Assembly: GCA_902801175.1 (NCBI GenBank)
Contig: CADCHF010000001.1
Location: forward strand, 143,160 to 207,159
Length of the DNA: 64,000 bases
Direction of reading: 5' to 3'
Origin: an uncultured Coriobacteriaceae bacterium
Lineage (GTDB): Bacteria > Actinomycetota > Coriobacteriia > Coriobacteriales > Atopobiaceae
Shown: positions 54,615-63,966 of the stretch, in pieces
Numbering within the stretch: the first letter of the stretch is position 1
Layout of the letters: each line of letters starts with the position of its first letter
The notes under the pieces: model-generated
Database searches by the model: none
What the model was told of the DNA's origin: nothing
Seen by the model: only the letters and a program-made list of their open reading frames with translations
Position numbers and translations under genes: made by a program

Positions 54615-55169
54615 CTACTTTTCGAGCAGCCAACGGGCTATGAGCTCTTGCAGCTCTTGATCGGTCTTTGGGTGACCGGCGTCGCTCCCGCCAATAACCG
54701 CCAGGGCATCGCCCAAAAGCTCGCGATCCTGACGATGCTGCACGATGTACTCGGCGCAACGGGCGGCAAGGCCCTGGGGATCTGCCGGCGACCTGCGACC
54801 ATTGCGAATGCGCGAGAGGTACGACGGATCAACGGCAACCTGTCGCGCCATCTCCACGTTCGAGATCTTGAGGGTGCGCATAAGGGCGTCAAGACGGCGT
54901 GAGAAGCTCTCGGAGCCATGGTTGAGCCCCATCTTGAGCTCGGTGGCAACCTCTTCTTCGTCGCCAATCTGATCGATGTTGCGCTCACGAGCGATAGCCA
55001 CGATGCCCGAGGCCAGCTTGCGCACGCTTTCGCCATCGTAGGACGGCGTACGCCGGCCACTACGATAACGGCTGAGTGTAGACGGTGAAATGCCGCTTCG
55101 CTCAGCGAGGTCCTTGCTCGAGCAATCGAGCAGAACGCAATACTCGTTGAGAGTCGACACAAACGACAC
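54615..55169 (-). CDS. XRE-family regulator with two helix-turn-helix domains
   Basis: A 184-residue protein with two Cro/C1-like domains. The first (about 20-50) is LAERSGISPSTLSRYRSGRR, the second (about 100-125) is MARQVAVDPSYLSRIRNGRR. The start is taken as GTG 55169, with GAGAGGA seven bases upstream. GTG 55193 would add eight residues but has no site. The promoter lies in the 268-base gap shared with DUF1846. A dimer-like single-chain repressor is likely; targets unknown. Confidence 0.82.
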   Translation of the reverse strand: MSFVSTLNEYCVLLDCSSKDLAERSGISPSTLSRYRSGRRTPSYDGESVRKLASGIVAIARERNIDQIGDEEEVATELKMGLNHGSESFSRRLDALMRTLKISNVEMARQVAVDPSYLSRIRNGRRSPADPQGLAARCAEYIVQHRQDRELLGDALAVIGGSDAGHPKTDQELQELIARWLLEK

Positions 55170-55361
55170 GCTGGGTCCTCTCGTCCATGGCACATGGCAA
55201 GCGGGTAGGGCAGAGCGCAGGCGGCTGACCTTGGCCTTTGAGCTTTGGTCTAATCAATGTAGCTTACTCTCGGTTAACAAACGTAACTCGTGCCAACCTT
55301 GGCATTGCCACAGGTCCATATGCACATGTCATGCATATGCATTCAAAGTTTTTGGCCACTT

Positions 55362-55389
55362 TTGGTTGGGCCGCGAGCCTTGCTAGAAT
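55362..55389 (+). promoter_or_regulatory. Putative sigma-70-type promoter of the DUF1846 gene
   Basis: TTGGTT - 16 bases - TAGAAT, about 49 bases before ATG 55438. Prediction by eye only. Confidence 0.45.
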
Positions 55390-55437
55390 GCAAACGTTGA
55401 TTTTTGAACGAGTCCCACCCACACAAGGGGGTCACCT

Positions 55438-56925
55438 ATGCAGCTAGGCTTTGACAAGGACAAGTACATTGAGATGCAGTCTGCACGCATCCGCGAGCGC
55501 ATCGACCAGTTTGGTGGCAAGCTCTACCTGGAGTTTGGCGGCAAGCTCTTTGACGACTACCATGCCTCACGCGTGCTTCCCGGATTTGAGCCAGACCTCA
55601 AGGCGCGCATGCTCGCCAACCTTGCCTCCGACGCCGAGGTGCTTGTTGCGCTCAACGCCAACGACATCGAGCAGGACAAGCGCCGCAGCGACCTGGGCAT
55701 TCCCTACGCCGAGGACGCACTGCGTCTGCTTGACATCTTCCGTGGCATGGGCATTGGCATTGGCGGCATTGTTATCACCCGCTGGACGGGCCAACCCCAC
55801 GCCGAGGCCTACCGCGCCCGCGTTGAGGCTCTGGGCATTCCGGTGTACCGCCACTACCCCATTGAGGACTACCCCACCAACGTTGACCTGATCGTGAGCG
55901 AGGAGGGCTTTGGCAAGAACGAGTTTGCCAAGACCACCAAGCCGCTCGTTGTGGTGACTGCTCCCGGCCCCGGCTCGGGCAAGCTTGCCGTGTGCCTCTC
56001 GCAGATCTACCACGAGCACAAGAGCGGCGTTGAGGCGGGCTACGCCAAGTTCGAGACCTTCCCCGTGTGGAACCTCCCGCTCAAGCACCCCGTCAACGTT
56101 GCCTACGAGGCCGCAACCGCCGACCTCGACGACCGCAACATCATTGACCCCTTCCACCTTGAGGCCTACGACAAGGTGACCGTCAACTACAACCGCGACG
56201 TCGAGACCTTCCCCGTGCTCAAGTCGATGATGGAGCGCATTGCCGGAACCAGCCCCTACCAGTCCCCCACCGACATGGGCGTCAACATGGTAGGCAACTG
56301 CATCAGCGACGACGAGGTCTGCCGCAACGCCGCAAAGGCCGAGATCGTGCGTCGCTACTTCTCCACTGCCGAGCGGCTCGAGCGCACCGGCGTTGGACAG
56401 GAGGAGCTTGCCACCATCAACCTCCTCATGAACGACGTCCACGTGACCAAGGACTTCTCGCCCGCCAGGCAGGCTGCCCTCACCAAAGCCGAGGAGACCG
56501 GCATGCCTGCGGCCGCCATGGTGCTTCCCGACGGCAGCATCGTTACCGGCAAGACCTCTGCCATTTTGGGATGTGCCTCATCGCTGCTGCTCAACGCGCT
56601 CAAGCGTGTTGCGGGCGTGCCCAAGGACGTGTATGTGGTGAGCAACGATGCCCTCGAGCCCATCTGCAAGCTCAAGATTGCTCATCTGCACAGCAGCAAC
56701 CCTCGCCTGCACTCCGACGAGACGCTTATTGCGCTCTCGATCAGCTCGGCAACCAATGGCCTTGCCGCCGCGGTCATCGACGCTGCCGAGAAGCTTAAGG
56801 GCTGCGACGCCTACTTCTCGGTGATCATCTCCCCCACCGACGAGCGCATCTATCGCCAGCTGGGAATCAACGTGTGCTGCGAGCCCAAGTTTGAGAAGCG
56901 CAGCTACTACCACCGCCAGCGCTAG
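55438..56925 (+). CDS. DUF1846 protein
   Basis: A 495-residue protein that matches the DUF1846 family along its length, including GYAKFETFPVWNLPLKHPVN and SPTDMGVNMVG. The function of the family is not established; structures show a Rossmann-like part. Start ATG 55438 follows AAGGGGG. Single gene closed by a shared terminator. Stand-alone and probably housekeeping. Confidence 0.88.
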   Translation: MQLGFDKDKYIEMQSARIRERIDQFGGKLYLEFGGKLFDDYHASRVLPGFEPDLKARMLANLASDAEVLVALNANDIEQDKRRSDLGIPYAEDALRLLDIFRGMGIGIGGIVITRWTGQPHAEAYRARVEALGIPVYRHYPIEDYPTNVDLIVSEEGFGKNEFAKTTKPLVVVTAPGPGSGKLAVCLSQIYHEHKSGVEAGYAKFETFPVWNLPLKHPVNVAYEAATADLDDRNIIDPFHLEAYDKVTVNYNRDVETFPVLKSMMERIAGTSPYQSPTDMGVNMVGNCISDDEVCRNAAKAEIVRRYFSTAERLERTGVGQEELATINLLMNDVHVTKDFSPARQAALTKAEETGMPAAAMVLPDGSIVTGKTSAILGCASSLLLNALKRVAGVPKDVYVVSNDALEPICKLKIAHLHSSNPRLHSDETLIALSISSATNGLAAAVIDAAEKLKGCDAYFSVIISPTDERIYRQLGINVCCEPKFEKRSYYHRQR

Positions 56926-56952
56926 CACCAGGCATATTGACGCACCAAAAAG

Positions 56953-56981
56953 AGCGGCTCAGAGGTCTTCTCTGAGCCGCT
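56953..56981. terminator. Bidirectional terminator between DUF1846 and GH4 genes
   Basis: AGCGGCTCAGAG - five bases - CTCTGAGCCGCT between convergent genes; TTCTCT on the plus side and TTTTGG on the minus side. Confidence 0.8.
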
Positions 56982-57032
56982 TCTCTATTACGGGTTTCTT
57001 GGCCTGTTGCCAAGTCCGATCAGCCGTACAGC

Positions 57033-58433
57033 TTACAGGCCCTGGGCCAGCAGCTCCTGCACCACTGGATCGGAGGGCGTCACGCCAGCAGCCTTGAGCT
57101 CGGCGATCTTTTCGGCAAACTGCGGCAGGTACTGCTCGTGGGCAACCAGCAGCTCGTCGATGCACTGCTTTGCCTCGGCACCAGAAGGCGTCTGCGGGTT
57201 GAGTGCCACAGCCTCGAGCAGCGCGCCGTAGTCTCCGTACACGGCCGCCTCCTCAACAAGGCGCTGCATGTTCCACATGAGCTGCAGGTAGCCGCGGGCT
57301 GAGGCGCCCATGGGACCAAAGGCCACGGGCTTGGCGCCGTCGGCACCCACGTAGCTCGACACCTGCACCACTGCGTCGCTGGGCAGGTCGGGAATGGCGC
57401 CGTTGTTGAGCGTGGAGCACACGATGTGCGCGTTGCTGTTGTTGTAGATGGCCGCAATCGACTCGCATGCCACGTCGGAGTAATGTGCGCCACCGCGCTT
57501 GGAGAGCAGCTCGGGCATCTCGGCCAGGTTGGGGTCCTTGTAAAGCTCAAAGAGCTGGTCCTCAACCTCCTTGACCTGCTGCGCGCGCGTGCCGATGCCG
57601 TTGTACTCCTTGAGGCCATCGTCCAGCATGTCGGTCTGCAGGTAGTAGTAGCGATGGTAGCCGCAGGGAATCATGCCCAAGTGCTTGAGCTGCTCGGAAT
57701 AGAACGGGATGTTGTGGATGTTGGCGGGTGTGCCATCGTCCTCGGTCTTGGGGTTGAGCATGGCGTCGATGATCTGGTCGGTGACCTCCTCGCCCGTCTT
57801 GCCGTCAAACACGCGGTGCCAATGGAAGTGGTCGATGCCCGCAAAGCGGTAATTGAGGTCGTCGAGCTCCTTGCCAATGAGCGCAGGCTCGCTGAGCATG
57901 GCGCCAATGGGCACGTTGCACAGGCCAATGCAACGGTCCCAACCGCCATAGCGAATGACCGACTCGGTGACCATGCCCGACGGGTTGGTAAAGCTCACGA
58001 GGAAGGCGTTGGGGCAGAGCTCCTTCATCTCCTCAACGATGTCAAGAATCACGGGGATGGTGCGCAGGGCCTTGAACATGCCACCCGCGCCATTGGTCTC
58101 CTGGCCAAGCATCCCGTGCGAGAAGGGGATGCGCTCGTCCTTGATGCGTGCCTCGAGCAGGCCCACACGGAACTGCGTGGTCACAAAGTCGGCATCCTTC
58201 AGCGCCTCACGACGGTCGAGCGTAAGGTGCACCTTGACGTCGTGACCGGAGGCATCCCACATGCGCTGTGCCATGGCACCAACGATCTCGAGCTTCTTGC
58301 GACCGCGCTCAACGTCGACCAGCCAAATCTCTTTGATTGGCAGGCGATCGTAGCGCTTGATGAAGCCGTTCATCAGCTCGGGGGTATAGCTCGAGCCACC
58401 GCCGATGGTACAAATCTTGAGTCCGTCCTTCAT
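57033..58433 (-). CDS. GH4 family 6-phospho-beta-glucosidase
   Basis: A 466-residue NAD- and Mn-dependent glycosidase. Motifs are TIGGGSSYTPEL for NAD, QFRVGLLEARIKDERIP for the active site, LCNVPIG (metal Cys) and GIDHFHWH. It belongs to the 6-phospho-beta-glucosidase subgroup (GH4), which works by a redox mechanism, unlike the GH1 enzyme at 41046. AAGAGGAGGGG precedes ATG 58433. Single gene without its PTS. Confidence 0.9.
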   Translation of the reverse strand: MKDGLKICTIGGGSSYTPELMNGFIKRYDRLPIKEIWLVDVERGRKKLEIVGAMAQRMWDASGHDVKVHLTLDRREALKDADFVTTQFRVGLLEARIKDERIPFSHGMLGQETNGAGGMFKALRTIPVILDIVEEMKELCPNAFLVSFTNPSGMVTESVIRYGGWDRCIGLCNVPIGAMLSEPALIGKELDDLNYRFAGIDHFHWHRVFDGKTGEEVTDQIIDAMLNPKTEDDGTPANIHNIPFYSEQLKHLGMIPCGYHRYYYLQTDMLDDGLKEYNGIGTRAQQVKEVEDQLFELYKDPNLAEMPELLSKRGGAHYSDVACESIAAIYNNSNAHIVCSTLNNGAIPDLPSDAVVQVSSYVGADGAKPVAFGPMGASARGYLQLMWNMQRLVEEAAVYGDYGALLEAVALNPQTPSGAEAKQCIDELLVAHEQYLPQFAEKIAELKAAGVTPSDPVVQELLAQGL

Positions 58434-58497
58434 TGCCCCTCCTCTTACTCGGTTGTACCTCGCTTCGAGTATATGGGAGCAATGCCACTCCTCGTCA

Positions 58498-58536
58498 TGA
58501 GAAGGGGCAGCGGGCAACAGTGTTGCGCGCTGCCCC
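58498..58536 (-). terminator. Probable terminator after the zinc-ribbon/transglutaminase gene
   Basis: GGGGCAGCG - 15 bases - CGCTGCCCC, followed on the minus strand by TTCTCAT. Weak T-run. Confidence 0.55.
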
Positions 58537-58585
58537 AGCCATTCGTGAAACACAAGCGAGGATCTACGGTACCGGCGCCTGTTGG

Positions 58586-60928
58586 CTAGACGTCGAGCCC
58601 CTTGATGTCCAGCTCGTCCATGAGGTTGCAGTCAATGATGAAGATGCCACCGTACTCGTCGAGGCCTTCCTGATAGACATAGTCGAGATAGTCGGCCCAC
58701 TCCTGGGCGCTGCCGGTGGTCGTCCAGGTATAGGTGCCCTCTGGGAAGGTGGTCGAGGCCAAGAGGCCATTGTAAAAGCCCACGTCGTCATACTCATAGT
58801 TCGTGTTGACCTTATAGGGCAGCTTCGTGGTCTCAATGAGGAAGTAGTTGCCCGAGCCCGCATAGGTCTCGACGGCGCACTGGGCATGGCCAGGCGTAAG
58901 GACGATCACGGGATGCATTCCCAGGCGCTTGAGGCAGCTCGCCATGAGCAACGTGGTCTCGATGCAAAGGCCCTGTTGCTTCTTGATGACCGCATCGGGC
59001 GTAAGCACGTTCTGGTCGCTTGAGGTCAGCGAGTAGGAGTCATTCTGGTACTGCACGCCGGAGTCGCTGATGGCACTTTGGATGGCAGCAACCTGCAAAA
59101 GCGTTGGGATAACGTCGTCACCAAACTGGTAACCAGCCATTGAGGACTGCGCCCACTCCTGCATGTAGTCGTTGGCCTTGCGATTGATGGCATCGACCTC
59201 GTCGATGTTGGGGCGCATCCAGGCAAGGATGTCAAACTGCGCCGTGGAGCCAAACTCATCGCTCAGCCACGCCATCGAGTAAATGCTCTTGAGTTTGATC
59301 TGGTTGTTCTTCTTTACAAGTACGTCACCAGTCTCCACATCGGTGATGGTCAGGTTGATTTGCGTGGTCTGCTCTTTGGTGAGGTCGCTCAGCTGGTTGT
59401 TGGGCAAAAGAGACGGCTTGATCATGTAGAAGCTCACGCCCTGCTCCATGGTCACGCGCTCTTCCCACTTTTGGGTAAAGCCCGCAACCTCGACCTCGAT
59501 CATCACGTCCTGCTTTTCGCTGCGCGTCTTACCATAGATGTTGACCACCGAGTCCATGGACGGATAGAGGTTGGGCGAAATCTCGTCAACAAATTCGCAG
59601 GTGAACTCAGTTGTTGTTCCAGCCGTGCCTCGCAACACAGCAGCGGACTCCGACGTGTCCGCATTGAACACCTGTGCCAACAGGTTTCCTGCCTGAGTTG
59701 CCTTGACGCCCGTCCATGTGAGCAGCTCATCGGTCTCGTAGAGTGCCAACGTGTAGATGCCTGCTCCCGTTGCGGCACCATAGAGCGTTTGATAGCTGTA
59801 TGCAAGCGTGGTCTTGAGCTGACCAAGGCCGTCATTTGCGAGCATCTCCACCGGCTGACGCAGGTGCTCGGGCACATCGAGGGCCAGCAGCTTTTCCTGT
59901 GTGTCGGCAACGGTGGCGTAGAGGGTGCTCAGGTCATCTGCTACCTGCTCGGTATCGTCATTCTCCGCCAAAAGTGAGTCGGTCGTTTGGGAGAACTCCG
60001 TAAGCAGGCCCATGAGGTCAGCGAGGAAGCGCGCGTCTGCCTCGATATTGGCAATGGCGCGGTCAGCACGGCCAAGGGCTGACTTGGTGTTCTCGTCTGC
60101 TTCGTTCATTGCCCCCTGCACGACCTCGCGGTCATGCGCGAGGCTCGCAAGCACGCTGTCGAGGCTTTCCAGCGCTTCGGAGTACTCGTCGCCTTCGCTT
60201 GCCAGGTTCTCGCCAATGGTTGCCGCATCATCTATGGCCTGCTCGACATCGGCCGAGAGAGCTACCTGGGAGACGCTCGGCGCAACCTCGGGCTCGGCCC
60301 CCGACCTTGCCCTGCAACCACGCAGCAGAGAGATGCCAGCCACCAGCACCAAGACCAGCAAGGCGGCTGCCGCAACAAGGGGGACGATGTTCTTCTTTGC
60401 CGGCCTTGGGTCAACAAAGGTCTTGGGATCAACCTGCGGAGAGGCGACCGACGTAGCCGGATAGCTCGCTGTTGCGGCAGTCCCACCAGCGCTTGCAGCC
60501 TGTCCCTGATGCGATTCGCCCTTGTTGCTCCTCTCGGGCTCGGGCACCGGTATTGGCAGGCTTTGCGCTTCCGCCTGCTGGGCTGCGGCTGCCTGGTGGC
60601 TTTCCTGCTGGACGGGCTGCGCCTGATGCGCCTGATGCTGGCCTGAGTCCTGCACATGACCAGTCTGCCGCTGAGGAGCGGATGGTTGCGCCGACTGCTG
60701 CGCCTGCTGGGGAGCTTGCGGTTGCGGCTGCGGGGCCTGCTGTGAGACCTTTGGCTGAGATTGCCCTGAGCCCTGCGGCTGCGCAGCCTGCTGCGGCGCT
60801 GCCGCGCTCACCTGCCCCGCAGGAGCTCCCTGGGCACTCGACGCCCTGCGCACACCGACCTTTTTGCCGCAGTTTGGGCAAAAGGACGCGCTGTCGGGAA
60901 AGCTGGTTCCGCAGTTGCTACAAAACAT
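58586..60928 (-). CDS. Membrane protein with N-terminal zinc ribbon and C-terminal transglutaminase-like domain
   Basis: A 780-residue protein. An N-terminal zinc ribbon (Cys 3, 6, 17, 20) is followed by a long Gln/Pro/Ala-rich linker (about 30-150) and one transmembrane helix (near 183-203). Next comes a predicted coiled-coil region (about 210-340), then a beta-rich region. A transglutaminase-like core near 650-680 (QQGLCIETTLLM, then GHAQCAV) contains the Cys and His of a cysteine protease or transglutaminase triad. The zinc ribbon faces the cytoplasm and the enzyme domain the outside. Cell-envelope protein processing is likely. ATG 60928 start. Confidence 0.82.
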   Translation of the reverse strand: MFCSNCGTSFPDSASFCPNCGKKVGVRRASSAQGAPAGQVSAAAPQQAAQPQGSGQSQPKVSQQAPQPQPQAPQQAQQSAQPSAPQRQTGHVQDSGQHQAHQAQPVQQESHQAAAAQQAEAQSLPIPVPEPERSNKGESHQGQAASAGGTAATASYPATSVASPQVDPKTFVDPRPAKKNIVPLVAAAALLVLVLVAGISLLRGCRARSGAEPEVAPSVSQVALSADVEQAIDDAATIGENLASEGDEYSEALESLDSVLASLAHDREVVQGAMNEADENTKSALGRADRAIANIEADARFLADLMGLLTEFSQTTDSLLAENDDTEQVADDLSTLYATVADTQEKLLALDVPEHLRQPVEMLANDGLGQLKTTLAYSYQTLYGAATGAGIYTLALYETDELLTWTGVKATQAGNLLAQVFNADTSESAAVLRGTAGTTTEFTCEFVDEISPNLYPSMDSVVNIYGKTRSEKQDVMIEVEVAGFTQKWEERVTMEQGVSFYMIKPSLLPNNQLSDLTKEQTTQINLTITDVETGDVLVKKNNQIKLKSIYSMAWLSDEFGSTAQFDILAWMRPNIDEVDAINRKANDYMQEWAQSSMAGYQFGDDVIPTLLQVAAIQSAISDSGVQYQNDSYSLTSSDQNVLTPDAVIKKQQGLCIETTLLMASCLKRLGMHPVIVLTPGHAQCAVETYAGSGNYFLIETTKLPYKVNTNYEYDDVGFYNGLLASTTFPEGTYTWTTTGSAQEWADYLDYVYQEGLDEYGGIFIIDCNLMDELDIKGLDV

Positions 60929-61071
60929 CGTGACACCCCTCTATGCCTGGGTTTTGCCATCTGCATGCATAGCCTAGCACCTCCCAACAGGGGCTCTTGC
61001 AGACCGTCCTGTCAATAGGCCCATGTCATCGGCGCAGGCATTTGTCTGTCCAAGCAGCCCGCGAGGGCAGG

Positions 61072-61437
61072 CTAGAGCAGCGCACTCTCCCACTGGGCTT
61101 CGCGGAAGCCAACGAGCACAAAGCCCTCGCCCACCACGATGGGGCGCTTGACCATCATGCCGTCTGTGGCAAGCAACTCAAAAGCCTCTTCGTCGGTCAT
61201 GCCAGCGTCAAGCTTGGCCTTGATTCCAAGCTCTCGATAGAGCCTGCCGCTCGTGTTAAAGAACCTACGCACAGGCAGACCGCTCTCGCCTTGCCACTGC
61301 GAGAGCTCCTCTGCGGAGGGACGGTCCTCAACAATGTGGCGGTCGGTGTAGGCAACACCATGCTCATCCAGCCACTTCTTGGCCTTTTTGCAAGTTGTGC
61401 ACTTGGGATACTCAACAAACAGGATCGGCTCTGCCAT
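61072..61437 (-). CDS. ArsC/Spx-family (YffB-like) protein
   Basis: A 121-residue protein of the arsenate-reductase/Spx superfamily. The thioredoxin-fold start reads FVEYPKCTTCKKAKKWL with a CxxC redox motif, and the C-terminal ATDGMMVKRPIVVGEG motif is typical. GAGAGGAG precedes ATG 61437. CxxC fits Spx-like or glutathione-type oxidoreductases more than true arsenate reductases. Single gene. Confidence 0.88.
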   Translation of the reverse strand: MAEPILFVEYPKCTTCKKAKKWLDEHGVAYTDRHIVEDRPSAEELSQWQGESGLPVRRFFNTSGRLYRELGIKAKLDAGMTDEEAFELLATDGMMVKRPIVVGEGFVLVGFREAQWESALL

Positions 61438-61572
61438 GAGGGTCTCCTCTCGTGTCGCAGCCCCATCAAAGGGGACCGTGCTCTCGTTGCGCCTATTGCC
61501 TACCAAGTATGGCAGTCATGCCTTACTGGTCTTGAGGATACCACCCGTCCGCCGCGTCAGCGGAGCCGCAGC

Positions 61573-62691
61573 CTAGGCATTGGCAAAGAAGGCGCTATGC
61601 AGGCACACCATCTGGCGGCCGTGGTCATAGTCCCAGCTGTGGTGAGCACCGCCACGACAGAAGCTCACGTGCTCGCAGGAAGCGCACTCCTCCGAGAGGT
61701 CAGAGAGGTTGTGCCTGAACAGCTCAAAGCGCTCTTTCCACACCTTCAAGAGTCGCTCGCCTCGGATGTTGCCCTGAATTGTCTGTGGGTTGCGCGGGAT
61801 ATCGAGACAAGCCAGGATGTCACCGTTCGAGGCGACGGAAGCCGTATACACCCCTGCGTTGCACAGGAAGTACCAGTCGCGCACCTCAGCCTCTAGGTCA
61901 AGCCCAAGATAATGGCTGCACCCGTAAGTCACGGGATAGCCGGCCAGGCGCTTCTCTCGGATGAAAGAGAAGAGCCTGCGGTAGTCGTCGTCGGTGCACA
62001 TAAGATCGGGCCGCAGCAGCGCTCGCCCCATTGGCTCAAGGTTGATGACGCGCCAGGAGTCGATATCTATATCGCACATCACCTCAAACAGGGCGTCGAG
62101 CTCGCTCATCGTGCGATGGTTGACCACCGTTGTTACCTGAATATGCGAGAAAGAGCCCACGTCAATGAGGTTCTGGATGCCCTGCATGGCAAGCTCGTAG
62201 CCTCCGGACAGTCCGCGAAGCCGGTCATGCGTCTTGGGAAGGCCATCGATTGACACCGAGATGGTACGCATGCCCACCTCGGCAAGCCGGCGAGCAACCT
62301 GCGGCGTAATGAGCGTGGCGTTGCTGGTCATCCCCCACCTAAAGCCGAGGCTGTTGGCATGGTCCATAATCTGGAAGAAGTCCTCGCGCAGCAGTGGCTC
62401 TCCGCCCGTCACGTTGAGCATCAGCCTGCTCGCGTCAAAGTCCTCGCGGACCTCGTCGAGCACACGGCACCATTCCACAAGGCTGAGCTCGTCTTTTGCG
62501 CCAGCCGCTGTGCAACTGCTCCCACAATGAAAGCAGTGTTCGTTGCAGCGCTGGGTAAGCTCCACAAAGAGATGCTTCAACCGTGGGCGGCGATAGAGGT
62601 CCTGCACATAGGCATCGAGCTGGGAGAGATGGTCCCGCTTGGCCTCGAGCAGTTTGGCTCGGTCGATCTGCTTAAACTCTTGGATGTCCAT
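61573..62691 (-). CDS. Radical SAM/SPASM peptide-modifying enzyme
   Basis: A 372-residue radical SAM enzyme. The CxxxCxxC cluster motif CNEHCFHC is at residues 49-56, followed by NVTGGEPLLRED (SAM binding). The C-terminal SPASM domain contains several Cys (FLCNAG, LACLDIP, ECASCEHVSFC). SPASM proteins typically modify ribosomal peptides or enzymes. It starts only five bases after the stop of the small secreted peptide gene and has no own site, so the two are translated together. This is the strongest candidate partner for that peptide. Confidence 0.9.
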   Translation of the reverse strand: MDIQEFKQIDRAKLLEAKRDHLSQLDAYVQDLYRRPRLKHLFVELTQRCNEHCFHCGSSCTAAGAKDELSLVEWCRVLDEVREDFDASRLMLNVTGGEPLLREDFFQIMDHANSLGFRWGMTSNATLITPQVARRLAEVGMRTISVSIDGLPKTHDRLRGLSGGYELAMQGIQNLIDVGSFSHIQVTTVVNHRTMSELDALFEVMCDIDIDSWRVINLEPMGRALLRPDLMCTDDDYRRLFSFIREKRLAGYPVTYGCSHYLGLDLEAEVRDWYFLCNAGVYTASVASNGDILACLDIPRNPQTIQGNIRGERLLKVWKERFELFRHNLSDLSEECASCEHVSFCRGGAHHSWDYDHGRQMVCLHSAFFANA

Positions 62692-62696
62692 GGCAA

Positions 62697-63008
62697 TCAG
62701 TCGTTGAGCAACTCGTCCTCAAACATCTCGGGAGGCCCATAGACCTCCACGGGCTCGTTCTCGGTTGGGTCGTACGCGTTGGCCTCGTCTGTATCATATG
62801 ACTGCGACTCCGAGGGGCCTGTCTGGGTCGGACTCCCATCTTCGTCATCGGCGTCATCCCGCAAGACGATTTCCTCATCTGGCGGAGGTCCATAGACGCT
62901 GTAGACGACGGTCGTTGACGCGCACGCCAGCGAGCAGCCAGCAGCCAGCGCTGCCGCAGCCGCTACCCCAAGCGCTGTCCCTATAACAGCTTTGCTCTGC
63001 TGCTTCAT
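62697..63008 (-). CDS. Small secreted peptide with two VYGPP motifs, candidate radical-SAM substrate
   Basis: A 103-residue protein. An N-terminal hydrophobic stretch (about 7-24) ends in a lipobox-like AAGC (Cys 25). The rest is acidic, with VYGPPPDEE at 38-46 and VYGPPEMFED at 89-98. The centre is low-complexity (Asp, Glu, Ser, Thr). ATG 63008 is preferred because GGGGAG lies six bases before it; ATG 63014 is right against that site. It directly precedes the radical SAM gene. The repeated motif is a likely modification site; alternatively it is a simple lipoprotein. Confidence 0.75.
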   Translation of the reverse strand: MKQQSKAVIGTALGVAAAAALAAGCSLACASTTVVYSVYGPPPDEEIVLRDDADDEDGSPTQTGPSESQSYDTDEANAYDPTENEPVEVYGPPEMFEDELLND

Positions 63009-63300
63009 GGCCATCTCCCCTAGAGCTCAAGTTAACGCTTCAATTAGAGCACAGCAGCCAGCGGCAATACAGCCTCACTCTGTGGCTGAGGTGATTTGTC
63101 GGTGCAGGTTGGCCTTCCAACACACACATGTGAGGTGTGCAAAGCCCTTTCTTGCCGTACCATAGACTCTGTAATGACTGAAACATAAGCCGTTGCGCGA
63201 GGAACGACCCAAACGGGACGCAGGCAGAACCAAGGCAGCAAGCTGCGGCAACCTACGGAACGCCCAACGCAACGACGTCACCCATACGAGAGGAGCACCG

Positions 63301-63924
63301 ATGGAGGCAAACGCGGAGAGGCCTGCCACTCGCAAGATCTCGCGTAGAAAGAAGGCCATGCAAGGGCTTGTTGCGCTTGCCGTTGCAATCGTGATTGCTC
63401 TAACGTCGCTCGTTACGTTTGCAATTGGCGTTACGGCCTCCTCTCAGCCAGCAAAGCAAGAGGCTCCCACCGAGGCTCCGCAGGAGACGACTGCCGAGGA
63501 AGAGGCCCCAGCCGAAGAGGAGCAGGTGGACACGGCGGCCGCAGAGCGCGACGCGTTTGTGTCGACCTGGGCCGAGCGCATTGACACCTTTAACGCAGGC
63601 ACCCCGCTCGAGGGATACGGCGCGACCTTTGCCGAAGCCGCCTATGACAACAACGTTGACCCTCGCTTTGCTCCCGCCATCGCTCGCGTCGAGAGCGGCT
63701 CTGGCGCCAACTGCATCAACAGCTGCAACGCCTGGGGATGGGGAGCCTTCAGCTGGTCCGACTGGGAGACCGCAATTTGGGACTACACCGGACAGCTTGG
63801 TGCGAGCTATGGTCACACCTTGAGCTACGAGGCAGCGCTCAGCTACAACGAATCGAACCCCGACGGCTGGTACGAGGAAGTTGGCGCCAGCATCTACGCC
63901 ATCTACCCCGAGGAGAGCCTGTAA
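63301..63924 (+). CDS. Membrane-anchored lytic-transglycosylase-like protein
   Basis: A 207-residue protein. A basic N-terminus and one helix (about 18-45) are followed by a Glu/Ala/Pro-rich spacer (about 50-80) and a lysozyme-like domain (about 85-205) with IARVESGSGANC (likely catalytic Glu near 125). SCNAWGWGAFSWSD and YNESNPDGWYEEV are further conserved parts. It acts outside the membrane on peptidoglycan. GAGAGGAG precedes ATG 63301; the upstream frame is rejected. Divergent from the peptide gene. Confidence 0.82.
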   Translation: MEANAERPATRKISRRKKAMQGLVALAVAIVIALTSLVTFAIGVTASSQPAKQEAPTEAPQETTAEEEAPAEEEQVDTAAAERDAFVSTWAERIDTFNAGTPLEGYGATFAEAAYDNNVDPRFAPAIARVESGSGANCINSCNAWGWGAFSWSDWETAIWDYTGQLGASYGHTLSYEAALSYNESNPDGWYEEVGASIYAIYPEESL

Positions 63925-63950
63925 GCGACAGTCTTGTTGCCCCATTGAGG

Positions 63951-63966
63951 GCGTGTCAGGGGGACG
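63951..63966. repeat. Partial fold-back arm at window end
   Basis: GCGTGTCAGGGGGACG matches the arm start of the elements at 54359 and 813. The rest lies beyond or has decayed. Confidence 0.45.
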
